A stretch of DNA of 64,000 nt from Patagioenas fasciata (GCF_037038585.1 NC_092559.1:21190488-21254487), one strand, 5' to 3'; counted from the first letter of the stretch, positions 21,117-33,183 are shown. Translations and numbers: made by a program. The notes: generated from the letters alone by a model not told the origin.

Positions 21117-22680
21117 TAGCCTTCCTTGTGTTTGCATCACTGCTCTTGGGGGCTTTGGATGTACACAACAGGGAGTGCACTGTCACTGTGTGCCTGAGCT
21201 GTTGTTCTGCTCCCTGCAGTGCCTAGAGCAGGCATGGGGCTGTGGGCTACTGAAAATTCAGGTGGAATTCAAGTGCCTAAATACATGCCATCTCTGGGAT
21301 GTCAGTGTCTGGGGCACTGGATGGCACCAAGGCTGTGGTCTGTGTACTAAGTGTGGTGGAGCCCCACATCAGGGTGTTAAGTACCACTGCCCGTGCCACT
21401 CAGCACCTGTAATGAGCCCCAGCACACCCCAGGGCCCCACTGCTGCTGCTGCTCAGTGCCTCTCCCTCCAGTCCAGGTGGCCCTGAAGGCTGGGGTGAGC
21501 AGAAACCACTCCTCTTGTAACACATTACTTCTCCTTGTTGCCTTTTACACAGTCCCAAACTCACAAGCTTTTCACAGTGACCTGAGAATTCTGCCCTTAG
21601 GGCTCTCTTGCCCTTGCCCTGGATGTCATGCTCCATCCTTTTGGCCTAACACCAGCCCCTGCCTTTCTGCACTGTTTGGCAGGGACAATCTGCCCTGTTT
21701 GAGGTGCCAGGGATGTGGCAGACACTGTTCCATGTCACACATGGTGGCATGCACTGGCCTCACTGAGGCTGGGCCAGGCTGGATAGACTGTATGGCTTGT
21801 GTGTTGGCACCCCTGGTGCTGGGTTATATTTATAATGCTTCTGCAAGAGGCTTTGGGTTCACCCATGGACCTGCCAAAAACCTTGTGTCAAAAGCACAAG
21901 CTTGACAGATGTCCACAGAAGCAGATTGAGAAGCACTGCCAAAATGCAGTGGCAGAGAAGCATAGAATCCCTGATTGTAACCCAGAGAGATGGAATGGAT
22001 GGGATGGGGGCTTTGACTGCATGTTTTACTTAGCATGTTGTACAGCACGAAGGAAGTGCTTTACCAACATCTCACATCTATCGATGCCATTGCCTCCATC
22101 ACCTAACTCTACAGGGAGTCCTGGGGCTGGAAAGGCATCTGGTGGGGATGGGTATGAAGGCACCACAGGGCAGGAAGCTGGATTTGGGATGCCGATGTCA
22201 CCTCTGCCACCGGTGGGCAGGTGTGGAGCAATGGTACAGGATGGAAGTTTGGATTAGGATAAAGTGGGAAGTGAGCCCAGGGAGCTGAACGAGGGTAATT
22301 GGGGGGGTATCCACATGTCCCTGGGGAAGGGAAGTTGTGGTCAGTAGATAGCAATGAGTCCTCCTCTCTGCAGGGGGACCTGTGGGGATAGAAGCTGCTG
22401 CAGAGGGGGAGTGAGAGCAGTTTTTTAAAAAAGACAACCACAGCTGACATGATTTTTTTTTTTTTTTTATGTGAGTGGGTGATTTTGCTTGCCTTGCTGG
22501 GGCAGCTTGCAGACAAAGCACACCATTACAAGGTGGGCAAAGCTGCATCCTCACAGGATGGAGACTAGATCGGCAGAATCTTTCAGGGTGCATTTGCATG
22601 TGAAGACATTTCTGCCCACCCTCTGGGGGAAGCAGAGTTCCTATGAGATGACCTGCGGACATGACCCATGGTAGGATTCA
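21117..22680. other. Unassigned sequence
   Basis: No repeat family, exon or RNA gene was recognised. Open frames here (for example 20956-21486 and 21799-22257 plus) show no conserved motif and no splice-bounded block. There is a poly-T tract at 22453-22468. It may be unique chromosome sequence or an old unrecognised repeat. Confidence 0.5.
22453..22468. repeat. Poly-T tract
   Basis: Sixteen T after CATGA. It is not adjacent to a recognised retroelement end. Confidence 0.9.
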
Positions 22681-22772
22681 AATTACAGTGATTAGTGACT
22701 TGGCAAAAGTATATTATTATATCACAAAATTTAACAAGACTTTAGCAGCAAAACTTACAATGATATTACCTT
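22681..22772 (-). mobile_element. Small fragment of LTR-D
   Basis: The block TTACAGTGATTAGTGACTTGG and following bases match 46945-46975 inside LTR-D; only about 90 bp are present. Confidence 0.5.
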
Positions 22773-23326
22773 TTGTGCAGGGTCAGTCAGGATGGAGTTA
22801 ATTTCCACGCTGCCAGGATATCTGGGTATTCTATACCATATCCGGTCTCTGTCTCTTGGGGGGGTTCTGTTTCGGGGAGGGGGTGAGCCAGGGAGTGGCA
22901 GAGCTCCAGCAGGGATCACGTAGTTCCAGCGGGGACCACGTGTCTCTCTCTTGGTATTCAGGATGCAAATGGGGATTGGGGACAAGGGAGGGGGAAAGCA
23001 GTGGTGGTTTCAGCGCTGACTGTTACAGTGGTGAGCAGCCAGGTGGGAAAGGCGTATACAGTGGGGGAGGGTGGTCACGCAGCACTGTGTGCCCACCGTC
23101 TTTGTAGGTTCCTTTGTCACTGCTGTTACTGTTTGTTTGTCCTCCCTTGTTTTCTCCTTGCTGCCCCATTAAATTGTTTTTTATCCTAACCCATGAGTTT
23201 TTGCCTTTTTTTAATTTTTTTTTTTCCTTTTAATTCTCCTCTCCATCCCACTGGAGGCGGGGGAGGAAGTGGCACGTAGTTTTAGCAGCTGCCGGCTGAG
23301 GGGGAGGTGGGGCTAACCTACAACAG
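22773..23326 (+). mobile_element. Avian ERV LTR, plus strand
   Basis: Begins TGTGCAGGGTCAG and a GATGGAGTTAATTTCC block characteristic of a common avian LTR type. It has ATTAAA near 23168, a T-rich stretch, a GGAGGCGGGGGAGG block, and ends CCTACAACA. A GGCGAGCCAGGCAGGAG segment directly after resembles the region following a 5' LTR. No clear target-site duplication was found. Confidence 0.65.
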
Positions 23327-23500
23327 TCCTTTTTGGCGAGCCAGGCAGGAGAAAGAATAAAAAAGTTTGGGATTAAAAAAACCCAAAAAACAACAAAACC
23401 AAACCAAAACAAAAAAATCCAAAAACAAATGTAAGGAACATTTAATGAAGAACTGTTGTTTTTACATAACTGAGGACCTGGCACCTGACCCCAGCAGGGG
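23327..23500. other. A-rich sequence after LTR
   Basis: Possible 5' leader of the ERV whose LTR precedes it, followed by an A/C-rich simple stretch (23368-23430). No frame can be supported. Confidence 0.35.
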
Positions 23501-23872
23501 AGAAGGACCGAGAGACATCAGACTATGAATCCTTAATGTAAAACACAGTCTCTTCCCGGAATATATACTGATACCTGTATACATACTGATACCTGTATTT
23601 ACAAGTTAATTTAGGGGGAAGGGTATTGTATGTAAACTGAGGCAAGCCTCGGGGTAGTCTGTAAACAATGAAGTACCCAACCAATGGGGAACAGGGGAGG
23701 GAAATTGTGGTTGGGATTTTGGGGGGATATAAGCAGGGGTTTTTTGCCCTATTATGTGTGCCTACCTTCAGGTAGAACATCCCGTCTTGCAATATCGTTA
23801 TTAAAAAGATTGCTTTGCTGAGAGATCCTGCCTGAGCCTATTATATTTGCAAAATAATTGTTTCCTACAACA
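23501..23872 (+). mobile_element. Probable LTR upstream of ERVL copy 3
   Basis: Features in LTR order: GGATATAAGCAGGGG (TATA-like, near 23727), ATTAAAAAG polyadenylation-like signal near 23801, and a CCTACAACA end at 23872. The start is uncertain (TGTAAAACAC at 23538 or TGTAAACTGAGG at 23631). Whether it is the 5' LTR of copy 3 or an independent insertion is unresolved; it does not resemble LTR-A. Confidence 0.5.
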
Positions 23873-23946
23873 AACAAAAAAACACCAAAAAAACCCAAAA
23901 AACACAGAGCTGACTGGAGTGTGTTAGAGCTCACACTATTAGTTAA

Positions 23947-24336
23947 GTGGTCATGATGTTTCTTTGTTTGTCCACGTGGCTGTGCCACTTGAATTCCTAC
24001 ATGCCCCGTATGTTCCCTGGAGTGCTGTTGGTAACATCTGACAAAAGGATTTGGTTTATCATAACGCTGTCCTGTATGATATCAACCTATGAGATTGTGA
24101 TTTCCTTCCTTACACAGCTATATTGGTATTTTTATAAGATATTTTTGATTTTTCCATATCTCAGGTGCCACCTCTCAGAATTGATTAGTAATTGCACCCA
24201 GTCTATGGAGAAGACGGAGGGAGGTGAAATCTTCCCTCATCTCTTCACTTCTTTTTTCTCCTCCAGCTTGGGTCCAACAGTTTCTGAGGATTTTGGACAC
24301 CCTGGGGATACTCAAGATAGCCTGATCTTCCTGTAA
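23947..24336 (+). pseudogene. Hydrophobic N-terminal ORF of ERVL copy 3
   Basis: A 129-residue frame at the position of the hydrophobic ORF in copy 1. Hydrophobic segments lie at about residues 2-12, 22-32, 36-56 (WFIITLSCMISTYEIVISFL) and 58-74, after which the frame turns polar. Sequence identity to copy 1 is weak, but the hydrophobic pattern and the Trp/Tyr/Phe-rich composition agree. Function is unknown. Confidence 0.45.
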
Positions 24337-24348
24337 TGTCTTCTGAAT

Positions 24349-25892
24349 GTGTGCCAGGTCATATACAGGGTTACAAAAGGATATACTGGGAATATCACCC
24401 ATAGATTTGCCCCAAGGGCGGATGAGCATGGGTGGAATGGTGTGTGGGAAAACATGGGCAGATATCTGGAGAATTTCTCACCTTTGACAGTCTGGAGTTT
24501 CACTCCTGAACAACTGCAGGACCTTGGTGAGGTGACAGAATATGTAAAAGGGAGATGCTCTAGTTATTCTAAAGAGGCACAACTTACTGTGCTGTATTGG
24601 GCCCTGGCCATTATCTATTAAACACTGCTCAACATCATGCAGTGCCCCCAGGGCAAAGGGGGTGGTAACAAACCCACAGGCACTGCGTCTGCTCCTGCCC
24701 TTGTGCCAGATGCTGTGGCTGCTCAGACGCCAGTGACAGGCACTGTGGCTACTCAAAGCCAGGCAACGGGCACTGTGGCTACTCAGACCCATGTGGCAGG
24801 TGCTGCAACTGAATCAGAGAACCAACCTGTTGGTCCTCTCCAGAAGAAGAACTACACAAAGAAATCAGTTTGCTTAGTGAGGGAAATTGATGACCCAGGC
24901 CCATCACAAGAACAGGAAAAGGAGGAGGAGGCAGAACCAGAGATAGTCACCCAATTGCTATCCCTGGGTGAGTTGCGAGATATGTGAAAGGATTTCAACT
25001 GCTGGGATGGTGAACACGTTGTTGCTTGGTTGCTCCGATGCAGGGATAATGGGGCAAGTAGCATGTAATTAGAAGGCAGGGAAGCTAAGCAATTAGGATC
25101 CCTGTCTAGGGCATTGACAAGGCGATTGGAAGGAAGACACAAACCCTCAGCCTCTGGAGGTGACTTCTGTCAGGTGTGAAGGAAAGGTATCCCTTCAAGG
25201 AAGATGTTACCTGTCACCCAGGCAAGTGGACCACCATGGAGAAAGGTATCCAGTACCTGAGGGAGCTAGCTGTTCTGGAGGTGATTTATAATAACACCAA
25301 TAATGACGATCCACTCACTGATACCGATGAGATCCAGTGCATGCAACCCATGTGGTGGAGGTTTCTGTGAAGTACACCATCATCCCATGCCAGCTCATTG
25401 GCAGTAATGTCATGGAAAGAAGGCGAGGGACAAACGGTGTATCAGTTGGCTGGTCAGCTCCAGCAGTATGAGGGAAGTCTATCCTCCTCCCTACAGGCTT
25501 CCATCTTGTCTGTGGAGAAACTGCCCAATGTGCTAGCTGAAAAATTGTCCCAAGAGTTCCAGCATTTTGAAGACAAGTTTCGCTCCCCACCTGCATGGCC
25601 TTGGGTTTCAGCTACTCAGAATGAGCGTTTCTCCAATTAAGAGAGAGAATACAGAGGGTATTCAAAATGGGGCACCCTGTGGTTTTTACTGCGCGACAAC
25701 GTAGAGGACGTGAGGAGGTGGGATGGACAACCTACCTCAGTCCTAGAGGCATGGGTACATGAGTTAAAAGGGGAGACAACCACAAGAGGACATTACGCCA
25801 GGAAAAATGCTGCCCCAGTTTCCAGCAGGCAGTTCCCCAGACAGACTAGAAGAGCTGACCTTGCCTCTGACCCTCTTGAAAGGCACTTCTGA
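24349..25892 (+). pseudogene. ERVL gag, copy 3
   Basis: Gag in four pieces. 24349-24621 is N-terminal (VWSFTPEQLQDLGEVTEYVK). 24637-24987 is an Ala/Thr-rich linker with about three 10-residue repeats of the type TVATQxxxxG, then an acidic stretch and LLSLGELRDM. 25176-25370 is the core block KEDVTCHPGKW..ME.GIQYLRELAVLEVIY and QPMWWRF. 25398-25640 and 25710-25892 are C-terminal (MRRWDGQPTSVLEA). Stops separate the pieces. The LRELAVLEVIY and GKW.TME blocks mark it as ERVL gag. Confidence 0.82.
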
Positions 25893-25949
25893 TTCATTCT
25901 TACAAGGAGGAAGCAATGAGTACCATGACTGGGACTAGGGGACGCGGCC

Positions 25950-26370
25950 TCCAGCCAAGTGGAGGAGAGTGATAACAGAGTTTATTGGACTGTGTGGATT
26001 CAGTGGCCTGGAACATCAGAACCACAGGAGTACAGGGCTCTGGTGGACACCGGGGCCCAATGTACTCTGATTCCATCAAACTATGAAGGGATAGAACCCA
26101 TCAGCATTTCTGGGGTGACTGGGGGATACCAACAGCTAACTGTATGAGATGCTGAGGTGAGCATGACTGGAAAGGACTGGCAAAAGCACCCCATTGTGAC
26201 TGGCCCAGATGTTCCATGCATTCTTGGTATAGACTACCTCAGAAGAGTGTATTTTAAGAACCTGAAGGGGTACAGGTGGGTTTTTAGCATAGCCTCTGTG
26301 GAGACAGAGGACATTAGACAGCTGTCTACCTTGCCTGGCCTCTCTCAGAGGACCCTTCTGTTGTAGGATT
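25950..26370 (+). pseudogene. ERVL protease, copy 3
   Basis: Open at 25959-26147 with the active site intact (VDTGAQCTLIPS). After a frameshift at about 26145 the C-terminal part 26157-26366 carries ILGIDYLRRVYF. The protease subfamily (ISISGVTGGYQQ) matches the antisense copy 4, not copies 1 and 2. Confidence 0.85.
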
Positions 26371-27560
26371 GCTGAAGGTTGATGACCAGCGGGTGCCAAT
26401 TGCTACCATGACAGTGCACTGGCAGCAATATAGCACTGACCGAGATTCTTTGATTCCTGTCCATAACCTGATTCGTCAACTGGAGAGCCAAAGAGTGATC
26501 AGTAAGACTCACTCACCCTTTAACAGTCCCATATGGACAGTGAGGAAGCCCAGTGGAGAGTAGAGACTAACAGTGGACTATAGTGGCCTGAATGAAGTCA
26601 TGCCACCATTGAGTGCTGCTGTGCTGGACATGCTAGAGCTACAATATGGAGTCGAAGGCAGTCAAATGGTATGCTACAATTGACACTGTTAATGCATTTT
26701 TCTCTATTCCTCTGGCAGCAGAGTGCAGGCCACAGTTTGCCTTCACCTGGAGAGGCATCCGGTACACCTGGATTCGACTGCCCCAGGGGTGGAAGCACAA
26801 CTTCACCATTTGCCATGAACTGATCCAGGCTGCACTGGAGCAGGGCAAAGCTCCGGAACACCTGCAGTACATTGATGACATCATCATGTGGGGTGACACA
26901 GCAGCAGAGGTTTTTGAGAAAGGTGAGAGGATAATTCAGATTCTCCTGCAAGCTGGTTTTGCTATAAAACAAAGTAAGGTCAAGTGACCTGCATGGGAGA
27001 TCCAGTTTTTAGGAGTAAGATGGCAGTACGGACGTCATCAAATTCCAATGGATATGGTCAACAAAATAGCTTCTATTTCTGCACCGACTAGTAAAAAGGA
27101 AACACAGACTTTCATGGGGGTTGTGGGATTTTGGAAAACGCACATTCCAAAATACAGTCAGATCATAAGCCCTCTCTATCAGGTAACCTGGAAGAAGAAT
27201 GGCTTTGAGTAGGGCCCTAAGCAGCAGCAGACCTTTGAACAAATTAAGCGGGAGATAGCCCATGCCATGGCTCTTGGGCCAGTTCGGGCAGGACAAAATG
27301 TTAAAAATGTGCTCTACACTGCAGCTGGGGAGAATGGCCCCACCTGGAGCCTTTGGCAGAAAGCACCAGAGGAGACTCGAGGTTGACCCCTGGGATTTTG
27401 GAGTCGGAGGGATACAGAGGTTCCAAGGCCCGCTACACTCCAACTGAAAAGGAGATGTTAGCAGCATGCAAAGGGGTTCGAGCTGCTTATGAAGTGATTG
27501 GCACTGAAGCACAGCTCCTCCTGGCACCTCGATTGCCAGTATAGGGCTGGATGTTCACAG
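26369..27560 (+). pseudogene. ERVL reverse transcriptase and connection, copy 3
   Basis: RT pieces at 26369-26563 and 26646-26987: the first Asp lies in the ATIDTVNAFFSIP block, and LPQGWKH and the YIDDI box (near 26868) are present. A TAG at 26561-26563 and a TGA at 26985-26987 break the frame. The thumb and connection regions (26990-27545) have many stops but keep SPTEKE/GFW/GTEAQLLLAPR landmarks. Confidence 0.87.
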
Positions 27561-27599
27561 GAAAAGTCTCCTCTACTCATCATGCAACTGACGCCACAT

Positions 27600-28100
27600 G
27601 GAGTAAGTGAGTTTCATTGATCACGCAATGGGCTTAAATGGGGAACCTTGATCACCCGGGGATCTTAGAGGTGATCATGGACTGGCCAGAGGGTAAGGAT
27701 TTTGGAGTATTGCCAGAAGGGAAGGTGACATGTGCTGAAGAGGCCCCATCATATAATAAGCTACTCGAGGATGAGTAGCGTTATGCCTTGTTTACTGATG
27801 GGTCATGTCTTATTGTGGGAAAGCATCAGATGTGGAAATCTGCTGTGTGGAGTCTCATGCGGCAAGTTGCAGAGGCCACTAAGGGACAAGGTGAATCGAG
27901 TCAGTTTGCAGAGGTAAAAGCAATACAGCTGGCTTTGGGCATTGCTGAATGAGTAAAGTGGCCAGTGCTTTATCTCTATGCTGATTCATGGATGGGGGCA
28001 AATGTCCTGTGGAGGTGGTTGCAGCAATGGAAGAGGAACAACTGACAGCGCAGAGGCAAACTCATCTGGGCTGCTGAATTGTGGTGAGATATTGCTGCCC
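27600..28100 (+). pseudogene. ERVL RNase H, copy 3
   Basis: The FTDGSCLIVGKHQ block (near 27790), the QFAEVKAIQLALGIAE block (27903-27950) and a Y.DSW..A block (27978) are recognisable across several stops and frames. The domain is too damaged to function. Confidence 0.78.
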
Positions 28101-28199
28101 GGCTAGAGAACCTGCCTGTAAAAGTGTACCACATAGACAGCCATGTGCCTAGAAGTCGGTTCACTGAACAACATCAAAACAACCATCAGATGGATTGAG

Positions 28200-29815
28200 T
28201 TGCCAAGATTAAGGTGTCTCAGGTAGATCTGGACTGGCAACACAAAGGTTAATTATTCATAGCTCAGTGGGCCCATGATGCCTCAGGTCATCAGGGAAGA
28301 GACACAATATATAGGTAGGCTCATGATTGAGGGGTAGAATGACCATGGACACTATTGTGCAGATTATTCACAATTGTGAAACATGCTCTACAATCAAGCA
28401 AGCCAAGCAGTTAAAGCCTATGTGGTTCGGGGGCAATGGCTGAAGTATAAATATGGGGAAGCCTGTGTCACAGAGGCACCCCAAAATCAGTTTTAGGCAG
28501 GGAACAAGTTCCAAAACAGACTTTATTCTAGCCGGAAAAGTGCAACCAATCAGCTAACCAGAAACAGGGTTTATACAATTAGTTAGCACTCCGACAACGT
28601 AAAATACAGGTTCGGATATCAGTTGAGTAGATTATTGGGGTACAGCAAAATAAGAATAATGAGGATCCATAGCATGCATGCACACACTCACAAGAAACAA
28701 AACCAGAGCCCTCTGACTCAAGAGTACCCACAAGAAATAATCACTTGCCTGGGCTAGGTGAGGACTCTCACTTGCCTGGTTAGGCAAAGACTCATTCAAG
28801 GATAAACCCAGTAAATAACCACTCACCCAAACAATGAGGTGAGGTACTCTCAGTCCTGGGAAGTCTCCTTAAACAGTGTTCCAGTCTAAGGAGAGGGCTC
28901 TAGTTCACAGACCCACTGCTCCGAGAAGACCACTCCAAAAGGGGCCTTTGGTGGGAACCCCATTTTTATAGTCTGGTCAGATCTGGCTGTGGGCATTACA
29001 ACATAGTCCAGAAGCTTTGCAGCTACTCTGGGCACTTCCTCTGCTAACAACCCTGTCAATTGACTCAGGGTCCCATTAAGGAGCCTGTCAATTGACAGAG
29101 AGTCCCACCCCTCCTGTCCCACCAGCTGGTGGAAGTGAAGTCACCCTGCCCCGGAGTAGGGGAGGATGTGACTATCAGCACCTTTGTGCCACCCTAGGTG
29201 TGTATGTGGAGGCAGGCACAGTGGGGCACAAAAGGTGCTAAAAGAGCCATCAGCTGCCCCATTGAAGGCTCTGAATCTCAGGGGAATGTGTAACTGCCAC
29301 AGCCTGGCAGATTGACTGTATTACACTCCCACAAACCCGACATGGCAAGCGTTATGTGCTTATGATGGTGGAAGCAACCACTAGATGGCTGGAAACATAC
29401 ACCGTGCCCCATGCCACTGCCCAGAACACCATCCTGGGCCTTGAAAAGCATGTCCTATGGCAATATGGCACCCCAAAGAGAACTGAGTCAGACAACAGAA
29501 CTCATTTCTGGAACAAACTCATAGACACTTGGGCCAAAGAGCACGGCATTCAGTGGATATATCACAACCCCTACCATGTACCAGCTGCTGGAAAAATCAA
29601 ACAGTACAATGGACTGTTAAAAACTACACTAAGAGCAATGGGTGGTGGAACTTTTAGAAATTGGGATTCAAATTTGGCGAAAGTCACTTGGTTGGTTAAC
29701 ACCAAGGGATCTACCAATCGAGCTGATCCTGCCCAGTTGAAGCCTCCACACACTGTGGAGGGGGATAAAGTCCCTGTGATGTGAATGAAGAGTATGTTGG
29801 GAAAAGCAGTCTGTG
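28200..29815 (+). pseudogene. ERVL integrase, copy 3, split by a solo LTR
   Basis: The zinc domain (28215-28430) is heavily damaged but shows AQWAHDASGHQGRD and CETC-like C-C pairs. The catalytic core is cut by LTR-B at 28466 and resumes at 29302. There 29356-29784 is open with ESDNRTHF in place of the usual SDNGTHF and K in place of the catalytic E (GKIKQYNG). The third catalytic residue is therefore lost in this copy. Confidence 0.85.
28466..29301 (-). mobile_element. Solo LTR (family LTR-B) in ERVL copy 3 integrase, TSD GCCTG
   Basis: 836 bp, TGTCACAGAG at the left and TGCCACA at the right in plus sense, flanked by GCCTG at 28461-28465 and 29302-29306. AATAAA lies on the minus strand at 28522-28527. 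It is the same family and orientation as 16073-17067 but diverged. Its hairpins (28740-28850) have different stem sequences: TTGCCT-loop-AGGCAA, CTCACC-loop-GGTGAG. Confidence 0.93.
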
Positions 29816-29984
29816 TTTTTCCTCCTTGGGGTGTGATTTTTAGTATTGTAATGAGCTTATAATGAGCAAAGTTCAACTAAAGGACACTTTATCTAACAAT
29901 CTCAAGATATATGTTAAACACGACTCAACTAATTGCACAGGTTCCAGGATATAGCATAATTATTTATCAGTTTATCAATTATTT
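29816..29984. other. Unassigned junction sequence
   Basis: AT-rich stretch between ERVL copy 3 and a CR1 fragment; nothing recognised. Confidence 0.4.
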
Positions 29985-30845
29985 ATCAGCAGTGCTGGCT
30001 AAACGGAAGCCTGTTCCAGTGCTTCACAACCCCTTTCTTAAAGAAATTTTTCCTAATATCCAACCTGAACCTCCCCTGGCACAACTTGAGGCCATTTCCT
30101 CTCAACCTATCACTTGCTACTTGGGAGAAGAGACCAACACCCTCCATGCTACAACCTCCTTTCAGATAGTTGCAGAGAGCAATAAGGTCTCCCCTCAGCC
30201 TCCTTTTCTCCAGACTAAACAGCCCCAGTTCCCTCAGCCGCTCCTCATAAGACATTTTCTCTAGACCCCTCACCAGCTTCATTGCCCTTCTCTGAACTCT
30301 CTCTAGCACCTCAATGTCTTTCCTGTAGTGAGGGGCCCAAAATAGAACACAATATTCAAGGTGGGGCCTCACCAGCACTGAATACAGAGGGACAATCACT
30401 TCCCTAGTCCTGCTAGCTGCACTATACCTGATACAATCCAGGATGCTGTTGGTCTTTTTGGCCACCTGAGCACACTGCTGGTTCATGTTCAGCTGGCTGT
30501 CAATCAACACCCTCAGATCCTTTTCTGACAGGTAGCTTTCCAGACACTCTTCCTCAAACCTGTAGCATTGTATGGGGTTGTTGTGACCCAAGTGCAGGAC
30601 CCGGCACTTGGCCTTGTTGAACCTCATACAGTCACTCTCAGCCCAATGATCTAGCTGGTCCAGATCCTTCTGTAGAGCCTTCCTATCCTCAACCAGTTCA
30701 GCACTCCCACTCAACTTGGTGTCATCTGCAAATTTACTGAGGGTGCACTCAATCCGTTGTCCATATCACTGATAAAGATATAAACAGAACTGGCCCCAAC
30801 ACTGAGCCCTGGGAAACACCACTTGTGATCATCCATTAGCTTCCT
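29985..30845 (-). mobile_element. CR1 LINE fragment (antisense), ORF2 C-terminal part
   Basis: The minus-strand frame 30714-29986 (242 residues) encodes the end of CR1 RT and the conserved C-terminal region ([43 protein letters not shown]). RT motifs upstream are present to about 30845. The 3' tail is missing, so the element is cut on both sides. It belongs to the more diverged CR1 subfamily also seen at 54478-55622. Confidence 0.9.
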
Positions 30846-32830
30846 GCCTCACTGGGACTAGGGATGCAGCATTGGATGGGCATGGGATATGCAGGGTATG
30901 GGGGGATGAGCCCAACTGAGCCTGCATCCAGCTCTACCTCACCTCATCGTGGGCAGAACCTGCTCAGACAAGATCCAGAAGTTGGGAGGAGCCACCAGCC
31001 ATACAAATCTGGGGTTGGTGATGGGGGAGCATCAAGGACACCACAGGGAAGGCTGTGGAGCTCTGGGGACATCACAGGAAGGCTGGGAAAGGAAAAGCAC
31101 CTGTCCTGCAGGCAGGGCAGCAGGAGCAGGCACCCCTGGGAGCTACGTCCCTGCTGTCTGCCTCCATGCAATGTGTCAGCCCAGACCTGGCACCAAAGCT
31201 TACCTATGGTTGCAATGCAACACTGAGGGAGACTGTGGTCAGGGTGAGGAGAGTGATGCTAAGCCTGCCCATTATCCTCAGGAGTGGAAGCTTGCTGCCA
31301 AAATGGCTACTGCCTGGCTTTGTGGGAGGGTGTCCCGGCTCCCGGTCAGTCCCAGGAATGTCTGGGGACCTGGCTGAGGAGCTCCTCCATCCTCACAGCA
31401 TGATGGTCCATGCTTGACAAGGCTGCAGCCAGAGCTGGGCCAAGGAGAGAGGCAGAGGAGCAGAGCAGGGTGTGTGGTCCTGACCAGGGGGCTGGTGGGA
31501 GTGATGACCATGCAGACATAGCAGAGGGGGCAGGAACTACGTGACTTCATTTATAAGTGAAGTTACATCCTTGAAAAATCAGATTTATTCTTCTGTCATC
31601 AATGCAGTGTGATGGTGCCAACCAGCCATGGAGTCCCTGGGTGACCTGGGAACTCTCCAGCTCCATCTGCTTAGGTGAGACAACAGCTGGATTGAGACAG
31701 ATATTGAGCACTGAGACACCGGGCACTGAGATGTTCAGTGTTGAGACATTTGTAAACAGTTGCTAGGAACAGTCATTGCAGAATTGGTCATGTAGGACAG
31801 TCTTCTGCATGAAGTTAAGACATGTAAGTTCTGTTTCCCATGTAGCTGAGACAAGCAGTAATGATGGATCATGCCTGCACTGGAGCACGGCCAACAGCCG
31901 GACAAGAGCTGAACACGGAGTGTTTCGGGGAGTCTCATCTGACCCTGCTGGAGCTGCTGCAAGAACCCCTGCAACAGACACTCCTTCTCCATCCGGAGAG
32001 TGGCTGACTGATCCCCTATATGAGCATTACCCCATGCCAAGATCCCATGATTCTCAGTAGCCCTTCATCCCCTGTGAACTCCCCTGCCAGGGTTCCCAGC
32101 CTCATCCTCCTGCTCCCACTGGGCTCTCGAGGCTTTAACTTCATAGACCGTTTGGAGAAGTGGTTTTCAAGGGAAGCGCTGAGGTGGGGACTCACTCATG
32201 CTACTGGTGACAGCCACAGCAAGCGTTTGGGGAGGGTGAGGTTGAGAACGAGTCCTGAGGATTCAGGGGTGAGGGTGCAGGATGAGGGTGCAGTGGTGAG
32301 AATGAGGATGTGGGGATGAGGATGAGAGTGGAGGGGTGGCTTTTGATCAAAAGCTGAACCACCAGACACCTCAGCCAGTTGGGGCATACACTGGACAGGT
32401 TCTGGTCTATGCACTCCTCAGGAGCTGGAAGGCCTGAGAGCAGCCCCAGAGCCCAGCAGGAAAGGAGAGAGAGGAAGACTGGGGAAGGGCAGGTAGGGGC
32501 ACCCTGCAAGAGGAAGAGAATGGTGGACAAGCCCTGACACTTGCCCAGGGCACTGTGTGCTTGCTACCCCAAAATCCCTGCCCCATCCGACAGCCTCTTC
32601 CTCTGGCAGCCCTGCAGCCCCCAGGCAGCACCCACTTGAAGCCCTTTGTGCCTCTCCCTGCACACATGGGTGCCTGCCTGGGGTGCTTATGGGCACCAAA
32701 GTTAGGAGATGTGAGTTCGGGATTAAGGAACTTGTGAGTTAGAAGCTTTGTGAGTTGATGAAGTGACGAATTAGTGAGTTCACGTTAGAGGAGTCCATGC
32801 AAAGGGCATTGAGCCCTTGTTTGACATGTC
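30846..32830. other. Unassigned sequence
   Basis: About 2 kb without a recognised repeat, exon or RNA gene. Frames such as 30864-31226 and 31055-31417 are G/C-rich chance frames without motifs. GBA2 or RGP1 exons were looked for here by eye and not found. Confidence 0.5.
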
Positions 32831-33183
32831 TGTTTGTTTTCTTTCCTAATGAGTGTAGTGAGTTTGCATGGCAAGGTTTTACTAGTGAGGAGGCTGTAGG
32901 TGTGGCTTCTGTGAGAAGATACCAGAAGCTTCCCTCATGTTCGACACAGCCAGTGCCAGCCAGCTCCAAGATGGACCCTCTGCTGGCCAAAGCTGAGTCG
33001 ATCAGCAGTGGTGGTAGCACCTCTGTGATAACATTTAAGGGTAAAAACTGCTGGGAGAAAGGAGTGAGAATATGTGAGAAAAACAACCCTGCAGTCAGTG
33101 AAGAAGGAGGGGGGGGAGGTGCCCCAGGTGCCAGAGCAGAAATTCCCCTGCAGCCCATGGTGAAGACCATTGTGCTGGGTTAG
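32831..33183 (+). mobile_element. Avian LTR fragment
   Basis: A block with GCCAGCTCCAAGATGGACC, a GGTGGTAGC-CTCTGTGATAACAT-TTAAG promoter-like segment and GTGAGAATATGTGAGA. This is the 3' portion of an LTR type common in birds (recalled from general familiarity, not checked). The 128-residue plus frame across it is not a gene. Confidence 0.6.

Larger units (their letters stand above)
23890..29815 (+). mobile_element. ERVL provirus copy 3 (gag to integrase, 3' end lost)
   Basis: A more diverged ERVL subfamily member. It keeps the whole order from the hydrophobic leader ORF to integrase, with an antisense LTR-B nested at 28466-29301. It stops at about 29815 in the integrase C-terminal region, without polypurine tract or 3' LTR. 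Stops are frequent throughout. Its gag is the best preserved in the window and identifies the gag remains in copies 1 and 4. Confidence 0.88.

Noticed and set aside
21960..22100. Possible host exon in unassigned sequence (Cys-containing frame 21799-22257)
   Set aside because: No splice sites that bound a block and no familiar domain; not supportable.
22773..23330. Target-site duplication for this LTR
   Set aside because: CCTTT occurs on both sides but not at matching offsets from the TG and CA ends, so it is not claimed.
32797..33183. A 128-residue plus-strand frame
   Set aside because: It coincides with a recognisable avian LTR fragment and has no protein motif.
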